Source of the DNA: Rickettsiales bacterium TMED211 | GTDB lineage: Bacteria; Pseudomonadota; Alphaproteobacteria; TMED127 | Assembly: GCA_002169685.1 (NCBI GenBank) | Contig: NHJI01000022.1 | Coordinates: 1 to 7,237, forward strand | DNA: 7,237 nt | Direction: 5' to 3' | Part shown: one piece after another, positions 1 to 6,902 of the stretch | Layout of the letters: each line of letters opens with the position of its first letter | How positions within the stretch are numbered: position 1 is the stretch's first letter | Program-made: the position numbers and the translations under genes | Notes under the pieces: model-generated | What the model saw: only the letters and a program-made list of their open reading frames with translations | Databases searched by the model: none | What the model was told of the DNA's origin: nothing

Positions 1-148
1 TCTTTATATTATTTTTAAATATTTCTTTTTTAAAAGATCCAATGAAGTCTCTGATCGATATTTCTGCAGTTAGATTCTTCAGTTTTTCTTGATCTACAGT
101 GAAGAAAATAATTATTACTCCTAATAATAATATTAAAATCTTTCGCAT
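1..148 (-). CDS. Membrane-anchored protein N-terminus, probable FtsQ (3' part outside window)
   Basis: Forty-nine codons are visible and the frame is still open at the window edge. The protein starts MRKILILLLGVIIIFF, a basic end followed by a hydrophobic segment of about 13 residues (a signal anchor or signal peptide). A charged stretch follows, including DQEKLKNLTAEISIRDF, ending FKNNIK. The ATG at 148 directly follows an in-frame TAA and lies 16 bases inside the ddl end, so it is the first possible start in this frame. It has no Shine-Dalgarno sequence ahead of it. In alphaproteobacterial dcw clusters the gene after ddl is normally ftsQ, a bitopic division protein whose POTRA domain would lie beyond the visible part. 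The very short cytoplasmic tail is unusual for FtsQ, which often has a longer one, and no diagnostic motif is in view. The FtsQ assignment therefore rests on position and topology. It could instead be another small membrane or exported protein. Confidence 0.55.
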   Translation of the reverse strand, partial: MRKILILLLGVIIIFFTVDQEKLKNLTAEISIRDFIGSFKKEIFKNNIK

Positions 149-1059
149 TTAGCATTCACAACTAGTATTTCACAAAGCTCTAGGAAAGAAGTACCGTTTG
201 CTAAAGCCATTTCTGGGAGAAGAGAACTTTCAGTTAACCCAGGTTGAGTATTTATTTCTAATAAATAAACCTCTTCTTTGTCTTCATTATAACGAAAATC
301 ACATCTACTTATACAATTACAACCAAGAGTGTTGTGAGCTAGAAGCGAATTTTCATATAATTTATTTCTTATTTTTTTTGATATAATTGGATTTTGTATA
401 TGACTTGCAACATCAATATATTTACTTTTATAATCATAAAAATCAAATTTCGATACAATTTCAGTAATACCGCAAATCTTTTCATCTAATATACCTACAG
501 TTATTTCCCTTCCAGGTATAAACTCTTCTAGTAACACTTCTTGATCATCTTTATGATTTTTAAGTAAAACTGAAATTTCATTAGTATTTTCTGGATCTAT
601 TTTGTATATTCCCAGGCTAGAACCCCCATTTATTGGTTTCAAAATATGAGATGCTTTCAATTCAATATTCTCCATATCTTTGATAGTTGTTTTAATACCG
701 GGAGGACAAAGAATCCCTTTTTGTTTGAAAACTAATTTTGAAAGAAATTTATCCATCCCAATCGACGAACTTGTTACACCAGAATGTGTATAAGGGGTTT
801 TCAATAGATTAAGTATTGATTGGACTTGCCCATCCTCACCAAATTTTCCGTGTAGAGCATTAAATACTATATCTGGTTTAAAGGAATTCAAATCATTTAT
901 AAATTCATTTAAGTTGTCAGAAACATTTATAGTTTTAGTGATATATTTTTCTTTGAGCGTATTTTCAACTTGTTTGCCTGTTTTAATAGAGACTTCAAAT
1001 TCTCCAGATAACCCACCAACTATAATTGCAATTTTTTTAATTTTTAATGAATTTACCAA
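133..1059 (-). CDS. ddl: D-alanine--D-alanine ligase, TTG start
   Basis: This ATP-grasp enzyme joins two D-alanines in the cytoplasm; MurF then adds the dipeptide to the UDP-MurNAc-tripeptide. The 308 residues match DdlB (306 in E. coli). Motifs: VGGLSGEFEVSIKTG (14-28) with the N-terminal D-Ala-site glutamate (Glu22); NALHGKFGEDG (67-77); YTHSGV (90-95); GMDK (101-104); LKPINGGSSLG (140-150), the ATP-grasp loop with Ser147; LLEEFIPGREITVGI (176-190); YDYKSKY (208-214); RCDFRY (252-257); and LLEINTQPGLTESSLLPEMA (266-285), holding the Mg ligands Glu268 and Asn270. The start is TTG at 1059. An in-frame TAA lies two codons upstream, and there is no internal ATG before Met102, so no standard alternative exists. 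The start lies inside murB (23-base overlap) and the stop lies inside the next gene (16-base overlap). Translation is probably coupled at both ends. Confidence 0.95.
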   Translation of the reverse strand: MVNSLKIKKIAIIVGGLSGEFEVSIKTGKQVENTLKEKYITKTINVSDNLNEFINDLNSFKPDIVFNALHGKFGEDGQVQSILNLLKTPYTHSGVTSSSIGMDKFLSKLVFKQKGILCPPGIKTTIKDMENIELKASHILKPINGGSSLGIYKIDPENTNEISVLLKNHKDDQEVLLEEFIPGREITVGILDEKICGITEIVSKFDFYDYKSKYIDVASHIQNPIISKKIRNKLYENSLLAHNTLGCNCISRCDFRYNEDKEEVYLLEINTQPGLTESSLLPEMALANGTSFLELCEILVVNAKCERF

Positions 1060-1966
1060 CTCTTATTATTTCCCAATCTAATTTAATTCCAGTTTCTGAA
1101 TAAACCTTTTCCCTTACTTGTTCTCCAAGTAACTCTATGTCTAATGAGCTAGAATTTCCATTATTTATTAAAAAATTACTATGCTTCTCAGATATTTGTG
1201 CCCCTCCTAATTTTTTTCCTCTATAACCAACTTTATCAATTAGTTTCCATACCTTATATGATTCGGGGTTCTGAAAAGTACTACCACTTGTTCGCGAAGA
1301 AATAGGTTGAGTTTTTTTTCTTATCGTCGAGATTTTATTTATATAGTGCTGGATCTTTGTTGTATTTGATTTTTTTGCAGAAAATACTGCTGATACTATG
1401 ATCCAATCTGACAAAATAGCAGTATTTCTATAATTAAACTTAAGATCTTCTTTTTTAAAAAAGAGGCATTCTCCGCTTCTATTAATAATATCAACGCTTA
1501 TTAAGTTTTCACTTATAGTTTGACCAAAACATCCTGCATTCATTTTTAGAGAGCCACCAATAGTTCCTGGAATCCCAGAAAGAAATTCAAAATTCCCAAT
1601 ACTATTTTTTAAACAATATTTGATTAAGGTAAGATTTTTTAGACCACCACCAACTTTAATAACTTTTTTTTTTTTATCGTAAAAAAAATCACTAAAACCA
1701 TTATTTAGTTTGATAACTACTCCACTCATACCCCCATCTCTGACTAATGTATTAGATCCTGATCCAATGACATATATTAGGATTTTTTTAGGTATTACTT
1801 TGAGAAATAAAGAAAGATCATTTAAACATTCTGGTTGAAAAAAAACTTTAGCTTTGCCGCCGGTTCCAAACCAGGTTTTTTTACCTATATTATAGTTACT
1901 TTGAATAATTTTTTTTTTTTTCAAAAATAGAAAAAGCAATTTTAATAGAAAAAAAAATTTTCGCAT
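1037..1966 (-). CDS. murB: UDP-N-acetylenolpyruvoylglucosamine reductase MurB
   Basis: MurB is a soluble flavoenzyme. It reduces UDP-GlcNAc-enolpyruvate to UDP-MurNAc with NADPH, the step before MurC. The 309 residues carry FAD-binding motifs TWFGTGGKAKVFF (31-43), GSGSNTLVRDGG (68-79) and SGIPGTIGGSLKMNAG (130-145). FNYR (177-180) supplies the conserved arginine, SGSTFQNP (227-234) the catalytic serine (Ser229), and GGAQISEKHSNFLIN (254-268) and LDWEIIRVG (296-304) the C-terminal substrate domain with Glu299. The start at ATG 1966 overlaps the murC stop by one base. The first 19 residues are odd: MRKFFFLLKLLFLFL followed by four lysines coded by part of an A13 tract. In-frame TTG codons at 10 and 15 are alternative starts that would remove all or most of the hydrophobic stretch. 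The end overlaps ddl by 23 bases. Its position between murC and ddl is the alphaproteobacterial arrangement. Confidence 0.95.
   Translation of the reverse strand: MRKFFFLLKLLFLFLKKKKIIQSNYNIGKKTWFGTGGKAKVFFQPECLNDLSLFLKVIPKKILIYVIGSGSNTLVRDGGMSGVVIKLNNGFSDFFYDKKKKVIKVGGGLKNLTLIKYCLKNSIGNFEFLSGIPGTIGGSLKMNAGCFGQTISENLISVDIINRSGECLFFKKEDLKFNYRNTAILSDWIIVSAVFSAKKSNTTKIQHYINKISTIRKKTQPISSRTSGSTFQNPESYKVWKLIDKVGYRGKKLGGAQISEKHSNFLINNGNSSSLDIELLGEQVREKVYSETGIKLDWEIIRVGKFIKN
1664..1675 (-). repeat. A12 homopolymer in murB
   Basis: Twelve T on the plus strand encode exactly four AAA lysine codons (98-101) of murB, between the two FAD-binding blocks. No AAG codon interrupts the run. Confidence 0.95.
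1909..1921 (-). repeat. A13 homopolymer (coding strand) at codons 16-20 of murB
   Basis: Thirteen consecutive T on the plus strand, read as A13 in murB, encode four lysines (16-19) and the first base of Ile20. This is the longest homopolymer I found in the window. It comes just after the hydrophobic N-terminal segment and before the conserved TWFGTGG motif, so a one-base change would abolish the enzyme. Confidence 0.95.
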
Positions 1967-3366
1967 TATTTAGATTTCAAAAACATCGGAAGTGAATTTG
2001 CTAATTTTGTTATTGGTCCTGCTCCCAGAAAAATAATATTATCATTGGGTTGAATTTTATCTTTAATTTCAAAAAATAAACTTTTTTCAGAGCCTGCTAA
2101 ATAAACTTCTTTTTTTTTTCTTTTTCTGATTTCCATAACAAGCTTTTTGCTATCAAAACCTTTTATTTTTTTTTCACCTGCAGCAAAAACTGGTAAAATA
2201 AAAATAAAATCTGCTTTTTTGAAACAACTTGAGAAATCTGAGAAGAGGTCTTTCAAACGTGAAAATCTGTGTGGTTCATAGATAGCTATGATTTTTCCTT
2301 TAGATATTTGTTTCAATGCTGTCAGTGTTGCTGATATCTCTTTGGGATGATGAGCATAATCATCAAATATCTTATTTTTATTTATTTTTGCAACTAAAGT
2401 AAACCTTCTCTTAACTCCTTTAAAATTTCTTAGTGCATTTTTAATTTGATTTTTTTTTACCCCAAGATTTAACCCAATACTTATTGCTCCTAAAGTATTT
2501 CTAAGATTGTGATCACCAAGAATCGGAACTATTATATTTTTTACTTCATCAGCTTTCTTAATATTAATTATTAAATCAAACTTAGTATAAAAAACTTCGT
2601 TTTTTTCAATTACTTCAATATTTTTTGCTGAAATTCCAGCATTTTTTGATAACCCAAATGTAATCACTTTCTTATTAGTCATTTTTTTTATTAAGGCTTT
2701 TAAGTTTTTATGATCAGCGCAAATTGATATAAAACCATAAAAAGGAATATTATCTGCATATTCAATAAAAGCTTTTTTTAACTTTTCAAATGTTCCATAA
2801 AAATCTAAATGTTCAGGGTCTATATTATTTATTAAACATATTGTTGAAGGAAGGTATGTGAAAGAACCATCTGACTCATCAGCTTCAGCTATAATCCAAT
2901 CCCCTTTCCCTAATTTAGCATTAGTCTTATAATTATTTATGATGCCACCATTAATTACAGTTGGATCAAGTTTCGCTTGTTCTAAGATACACGAGACGAG
3001 TGAGGTTGTTGTTGTTTTTCCATGTGATCCAGCAATAGTCACTGATGACTTTAGGCGTAATATCTCTGCTAACATTTTTGCTCTAGGTAAAACAGGGATT
3101 TTATGCTTAATAGCCCTTAAAAGTTCAGAGTTATTTTTTTTAATTGCAGAAGAAATCACTACCAAATCAAAGTTTGTAATATCATTACTTGTATGACCAA
3201 AATTAATATTGATCCCCATTTTTTTTAATCTTATTGTATTAGGGTTTCGTAACATATCACTCCCAGAAACCTTAAACTTCATCTCATGAAGAATTTCAGC
3301 AATTCCACTCATTCCAATTCCCCCAATACCTATAAAGTAAAACTTTTTTTTTTCTAAGAGACTCAT
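1966..3366 (-). CDS. murC: UDP-N-acetylmuramate--L-alanine ligase MurC
   Basis: MurC is the cytoplasmic ligase that adds the first amino acid, L-Ala, to UDP-MurNAc using ATP. The 466 residues fit the family (491 in E. coli). Motifs: GIGGIGMSG (13-21) in the N-terminal UDP-binding domain; the ATP loop GSHGKTTTTS (113-122, Lys117); EADESDGSF (161-169); NNIDPEHLDFYG (180-191); GDHNLRNTLGA (284-294); GVKRRF (317-322); DDYAHHPKEI (335-344), typical of MurC rather than MurD/E/F; EPHRFSR (364-370); and GAGPI (448-452). The ATG at 3366 lies in an ATGA shared with the murG stop, and its A is the last base of an A9 run. The TAA stop shares one base with the murB ATG (TAATG). Start choice is secure because the glycine loop begins 12 residues in. 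No odd or missing key residue was noticed. Confidence 0.97.
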   Translation of the reverse strand: MSLLEKKKFYFIGIGGIGMSGIAEILHEMKFKVSGSDMLRNPNTIRLKKMGININFGHTSNDITNFDLVVISSAIKKNNSELLRAIKHKIPVLPRAKMLAEILRLKSSVTIAGSHGKTTTTSLVSCILEQAKLDPTVINGGIINNYKTNAKLGKGDWIIAEADESDGSFTYLPSTICLINNIDPEHLDFYGTFEKLKKAFIEYADNIPFYGFISICADHKNLKALIKKMTNKKVITFGLSKNAGISAKNIEVIEKNEVFYTKFDLIINIKKADEVKNIIVPILGDHNLRNTLGAISIGLNLGVKKNQIKNALRNFKGVKRRFTLVAKINKNKIFDDYAHHPKEISATLTALKQISKGKIIAIYEPHRFSRLKDLFSDFSSCFKKADFIFILPVFAAGEKKIKGFDSKKLVMEIRKRKKKEVYLAGSEKSLFFEIKDKIQPNDNIIFLGAGPITKLANSLPMFLKSK

Positions 3367-4427
3367 TTTTTTTTAACTTTTATTATTAAATCAATTATTT
3401 TTTGAGCTGCATTATTATTGGTAACTAATTTTTGTTTTTTTTCAATAAATCTTTTTTTATTTAAAATATATTTACTGATTACTTTAGAGATATCAGAAGT
3501 ATTTAGTTTTTCTTCATTAATAATCATACAGTCATTATCTTTTGAGAATTGTTTTGCATTCTCATATTGATGATTATCTTTAGCAGTTAAAAGTGGGAAT
3601 AATATACAAAATTTAGAGCAAGTGTTAATTTCAGCTAAGGTTGAAGCACCGCATCTAGAAATAATAATATCAGAATTACGCATCTCTTCAGATATATTTG
3701 TAAAGAAATCTTTAACGATGAAATCTATATTATTCCCCATATATAATTCCTGAAGCCCCTTAATATCTGCTTTGCGAGCTTGTTGAACTAAAGTCACTTT
3801 GTTTAGATCTTTTTTTTTTAATAAAGAGATTATTTCAGGAATAATTTTAGAAAAAACTGTTGCACCTTGACTTCCCCCCAATACCAAGATTTTTAATTTA
3901 TTACTTATATTTTTAGAAATTTTTTTTTTTAAAAAAAAATCATTTCTAATAGGGATTCCAGTGTAAATTGATTTTTTTGGAGCATGGAGAGTCTTTTTAA
4001 AAGTTAATGCAATAAAATCAGAAAAATTTGATAGAAACTTATTTGCCTTACCCATAACAGCATTTTGTTCATGAAGAATTATAGGAACTTTTAATAACTT
4101 TGCAGCTAGTATGGGAGGAAGAGATGTATAGCCACCAAACCCTATAACTAAAGAAGGTCTTTCTTTTATAAAAAAGAATACTGATTCAATTAAACCTAAA
4201 AAAATTTTAACTAAAGAAACTGGAATTAATAAAAAATTTTTTGAGATAGATGAAGAGTTTATTACTTTACAAGTTAAATCCCTTGTTTCAAAAATATACT
4301 TACACCTTTTATCAGTAAGAATATGGTGATTAATCAAAAGACGACTCATTTCTTCAGATAAAGCAATTGCGGGAAAAACATGGCCTCCAGTTCCACCAGC
4401 AATTAATATAATTTTTATACTAGACAA
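3363..4427 (-). CDS. murG: Undecaprenyl-PP-MurNAc-pentapeptide GlcNAc transferase MurG, TTG start
   Basis: MurG is a peripheral membrane GT-B glycosyltransferase (family GT28). It adds GlcNAc from UDP-GlcNAc to lipid I, producing lipid II. The 354 residues match E. coli MurG (355). Visible motifs: GGTGGHVFPA (11-20) with the conserved His16; IGFGGYTSLPP (95-105); HEQNAVMGKAN (119-129); TGIPIRNDF (156-164); LGGSQGA (183-189), a phosphate-binding G loop; SRCGASTLAE (257-266); and KDNHQYENA (283-291) in the UDP-GlcNAc site. The start is TTG at 4427. No ATG or GTG lies between the ftsW stop and the first glycine loop, and the first internal Met (27) would delete that loop. One base separates the ftsW stop from this start, and an AGGG sits 6 bases upstream. 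The TGA stop forms an ATGA overlap with murC. A T9A11 tract on the coding strand lies at codons 163-170. Confidence 0.96.
   Translation of the reverse strand: MSSIKIILIAGGTGGHVFPAIALSEEMSRLLINHHILTDKRCKYIFETRDLTCKVINSSSISKNFLLIPVSLVKIFLGLIESVFFFIKERPSLVIGFGGYTSLPPILAAKLLKVPIILHEQNAVMGKANKFLSNFSDFIALTFKKTLHAPKKSIYTGIPIRNDFFLKKKISKNISNKLKILVLGGSQGATVFSKIIPEIISLLKKKDLNKVTLVQQARKADIKGLQELYMGNNIDFIVKDFFTNISEEMRNSDIIISRCGASTLAEINTCSKFCILFPLLTAKDNHQYENAKQFSKDNDCMIINEEKLNTSDISKVISKYILNKKRFIEKKQKLVTNNNAAQKIIDLIIKVKKK
3920..3939 (-). repeat. T9A11 tract (coding strand) in murG
   Basis: On the plus strand T11 is followed directly by A9. In murG this encodes part of Asp163 through the first base of Ile170 (FFLKKK). 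The tract is nearly self-complementary but has no loop and lies inside the gene, so I do not read it as a terminator. Confidence 0.9.
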
Positions 4428-4428
4428 T

Positions 4429-5517
4429 TTAAACCCTAGTCCTTTTTTTTGTTAAAGATAAAATTGATCCTATGATTATTGAACATGAAAGAAGAGATGA
4501 GCCTCCATAAGATAAAAAAGGAAGAGTCATTCCTTTGGTAGGTATTAAATTCATTGCTGAAGAAATATTTATTAAAATTTGAAAAATAAATATCAATGAT
4601 AAACCTGAAGTTGCCAAAAAAATAAATAGATTATCAATTTTTAATGTATTTATTGTTATCCTGTAAAATATTATTAAATAAATAAATATTATTAGGCATG
4701 AAAAAACGAACCCTAATTCTTCGCTTGCTATAGAAAAAATAAAATCTGAATGAGCATCAGGTAATTTTTTTGAAAAAGTTCCTGTTCCTATCCCTTTTCC
4801 AAAAAAACCACCACTAGACAAAGCATCTAGCGATAAATTTGTTTGATAGTTATCACCTAAACTTTTATCAAAAAAATTATTAATTCTAAACCTTATGTGA
4901 CTATGATAAATATAGGAGAACATAGTAACAAGCCCTCCAAATATAATTAAAAAGAGTATTATTTTAATGGAAACACCTAAAAGAATTATTTGTGAGAACC
5001 AAGTTATAAATATCAGCACAAACATTCCAAAATCAGGTTGAGAAATTAGTGCTAAACTTATGAGAGAAAGAAGGATTATATTAATATTAAATGACATATC
5101 ACTTTTTTTTTTGAATCTACTCAATAATAATGCACTGATAATTACATAAGCTGGTTTGATAAATTCTGAAGGTTGAACAGTAAATTGAAAAAGTTTTAAC
5201 CAGCGTTTTGCACCTTTAGTCTCATTCGGAAGAAAAAGAACTATAAAACTTAAAATAAGACAAAAAATAAAAATAATTAATGACATAATAATTAAATTTC
5301 TTATCGATAAGGTTGAAAAAAAAAAAATTATAAAAATAGCTATTGGTAAAAATAACAGATGCTTTTTAATTAAATAATTATTTGCAAAATTATACCTTAA
5401 TTCAATTCCGCTTGAACTGCTTAGAATTAATAAAATTCCAATTGATATTAGTGTTAAAGTTAAAATAAACACCCATCTATCAATAGACCACCACCAATTT
5501 TTTATATAATTTATCAT
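4429..5517 (-). CDS. ftsW: Septal peptidoglycan glycosyltransferase FtsW (SEDS family)
   Basis: FtsW is a polytopic membrane protein of the SEDS family (FtsW/RodA/SpoVE). It polymerises lipid II into glycan strands at the division septum together with a class B PBP. The 362 residues contain about ten hydrophobic segments. SEDS signatures visible: KGAKRWL (101-107), QPSEFIKPA (115-123), QPDFG (160-164), and a long loop with GGFFGKGIGTGTFSKKLPDA (236-255). The loop continues into HSDFIF, whose Asp258 matches the catalytic aspartate position of SEDS enzymes, and then EELG (266-269). NLIPTKGMTLPFLSYGGSS (323-341) is the typical C-terminal block. Position between murD and murG favours FtsW over RodA. 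The ATG at 5517 follows the murD stop by 8 bases and has no clear ribosome binding site. The N-terminus is short, lacking the longer cytoplasmic lead of E. coli FtsW (414 residues). Confidence 0.96.
   Translation of the reverse strand: MINYIKNWWWSIDRWVFILTLTLISIGILLILSSSSGIELRYNFANNYLIKKHLLFLPIAIFIIFFFSTLSIRNLIIMSLIIFIFCLILSFIVLFLPNETKGAKRWLKLFQFTVQPSEFIKPAYVIISALLLSRFKKKSDMSFNINIILLSLISLALISQPDFGMFVLIFITWFSQIILLGVSIKIILFLIIFGGLVTMFSYIYHSHIRFRINNFFDKSLGDNYQTNLSLDALSSGGFFGKGIGTGTFSKKLPDAHSDFIFSIASEELGFVFSCLIIFIYLIIFYRITINTLKIDNLFIFLATSGLSLIFIFQILINISSAMNLIPTKGMTLPFLSYGGSSLLSCSIIIGSILSLTKKRTRV
4434..4437 (-). promoter_or_regulatory. Shine-Dalgarno-like AGGG for murG
   Basis: On the minus strand the last ftsW codons read AGGACTAGGGTTTAA. 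The AGGG lies 6 bases before the TTG at 4427, a good spacing for 16S rRNA pairing. It helps fix the TTG as the murG start and is the clearest ribosome binding site among the junctions I examined. It is embedded in ftsW coding sequence. Confidence 0.55.
5316..5327 (-). repeat. T12 homopolymer (coding strand) in ftsW
   Basis: Twelve A on the plus strand give T12 in the coding strand of ftsW. It spans the end of Ile64, Phe65-67 and the first base of Ser68, in the second hydrophobic segment. Confidence 0.93.
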
Positions 5518-5525
5518 GTTAGATT

Positions 5526-6902
5526 TTAAGTAATATTCTTTACAATTTTTTTAAAATAATTTCCTCGTTCTTCAAAGTTATTAAATTGATCAAACGATGA
5601 ACAAGCAGGAGATAAAGTAATATTGATGTTTATTTTTTCTTTCATTGCATTCATAAAAGCACTTTTAAGAGCATCATCTAGAGATAAAAATGCTTCAGTA
5701 CTTTTCATATCAACGAGATGTTTTTTAAATTCTAATGAGGCTTCACCATAAGTAAAAATTTTTCTTACATTTTTTAATTCTTTTCCTCCAATACCATGAA
5801 GCCCGCCTTTTTTTGATCTGCCTCCTGTAAGCCAATAGATATTTTCAAGACACGAGAGAGCGATTTTTGCTGAACAAGCATTCGTTGCTTTACTATCATT
5901 ATAGAAAGTAATGTTCTTGAATTTTGATATTTTCTCAAGTCTATGTTCCAAACCATTAAATCCAATAATTCCTTTAGAAATATCTCTATTGTTAATTTTT
6001 AAACATTTACATATCGCGTATGCTGCTAGTAGATTTTGATAATTATGATTGCTTTGAAAAAATGATAAGTCTTTAAGATCTATCATTAACTCACAGTGAT
6101 GAATATCATCAAATATCTTAATAAAACCTTTCTCAACTATAAGTGAAATACCATTTTTAATGAATTTCTTGGTACTTATTCTAATTAGTTTTGATTTATA
6201 TTTATTTTTAAAGTTATCACAAATTTTCGAACAATTTAAATCATCAACTGATATTATGGCATTGTCATTATCTGTTTGTCTATTAAATATTTTTAATTTT
6301 GCATTTATATAATTTTCAAAACTAAGGTGCCTATCAAGATGATCATTGGTAATGTTTAATAAAACACTTATGTCAAATCTAAACTCATGGATCCTTTCTA
6401 ATTGAAAAGAAGATGCTTCGATTATTAACTTTTGATCATCTGAAAAATTAATATCTGTAACTGGTGTTCCAATATTTCCACATGCTTGAGATTTAATATT
6501 TAATTTATTAAGTATATATTGAATATATGAAGTTGTTGTTGATTTTCCATTTGTTCCAGTAATTCCTATTGTAAACTTTTTTTCGTCAAGAAAACTTAAC
6601 AGTTCGATATCAGTTATTATAGGACAACGAGATTCTATCGCGAGTTTTGCAGAAATATGTTGATTAGGAGGTAAGTGAGGAATACCAGGACTCAATACTA
6701 GAAAGTCGACTCTTTTAAAATCAATATCTTCTATTTTTTTTACTTTTATACCTAAGATTTTTGCTTTTTCTCTTGTTTTATAATTATCATCCCAACCAAA
6801 CAACTTTACTTTTGATTTAATTAGTTTTCGCGAAACTGAAATCCCAGAAATTCCGAGCCCAACAACAATAACATTTTTTTGGGACAAAGATTTAAAACTC
6901 AT
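5526..6902 (-). CDS. murD: UDP-N-acetylmuramoyl-L-alanine--D-glutamate ligase MurD
   Basis: This cytoplasmic ATP-dependent ligase adds D-Glu to UDP-MurNAc-L-Ala. The protein is 458 residues, near the family norm (438 in E. coli). Motifs in order: a Rossmann-like start [10 protein letters not shown] (11-20); the ATP P-loop TGTNGKST (115-122, Lys120); GNIGTP (142-147); EASSFQLE (162-169); [10 protein letters not shown] (183-192); an AK pair at 201-202, where Lys202 is probably the carbamylated lysine of Mur ligases; HNYQN (286-290); HRLE (320-323); YNDSKATN (334-341); and [10 protein letters not shown] (431-440) in the C-terminal domain. The frame stays open upstream to 6986, but those 28 extra codons lie inside mraY and precede the usual N-terminus. 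I therefore chose the ATG at 6902, which forms an ATGA overlap with the mraY stop. No Shine-Dalgarno sequence is visible before it, which fits coupling to mraY. All key residues appear present. Confidence 0.97.
   Translation of the reverse strand: MSFKSLSQKNVIVVGLGISGISVSRKLIKSKVKLFGWDDNYKTREKAKILGIKVKKIEDIDFKRVDFLVLSPGIPHLPPNQHISAKLAIESRCPIITDIELLSFLDEKKFTIGITGTNGKSTTTSYIQYILNKLNIKSQACGNIGTPVTDINFSDDQKLIIEASSFQLERIHEFRFDISVLLNITNDHLDRHLSFENYINAKLKIFNRQTDNDNAIISVDDLNCSKICDNFKNKYKSKLIRISTKKFIKNGISLIVEKGFIKIFDDIHHCELMIDLKDLSFFQSNHNYQNLLAAYAICKCLKINNRDISKGIIGFNGLEHRLEKISKFKNITFYNDSKATNACSAKIALSCLENIYWLTGGRSKKGGLHGIGGKELKNVRKIFTYGEASLEFKKHLVDMKSTEAFLSLDDALKSAFMNAMKEKININITLSPACSSFDQFNNFEERGNYFKKIVKNIT

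Noticed and set aside
118..122. Near-consensus AGGAG on the minus strand early in the ftsQ-position gene.
   Set aside because: No ATG, GTG or TTG follows at a useful distance in any frame, so it does not mark a start.
198..386. Plus-strand open frame of 62 codons opposite the end of ddl.
   Set aside because: It lies wholly antisense to conserved ddl motifs, has low-complexity residues and shows no recognisable domain; it is a shadow of the real gene.
1449..1464. Perfect 16-base palindrome TCTTTTTTAAAAAAGA in murB.
   Set aside because: It is inside coding sequence (codons for FFKK), has no loop or GC stem, and is expected by chance in such AT-rich DNA; not a terminator or operator.
2939..3196. 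Plus-strand open frame of 85 codons opposite the N-terminal half of murC.
   Set aside because: It is antisense to the MurC ATP loop region and has no known motif or ribosome binding site; treated as a shadow.
5774..5965. Minus-strand open frame of 63 codons inside murD in another frame.
   Set aside because: It overlaps the conserved MurD C-terminal region and matches no family; the murD frame explains the sequence.
6530..6565. Similar stretches in murC (near 3005-3035) and murD (near 6530-6560), both containing GTTGTTGTTG followed by a similar T-rich segment.
   Set aside because: These encode the homologous ATP loops of two Mur ligases; this is ancient paralogy, not a DNA repeat.
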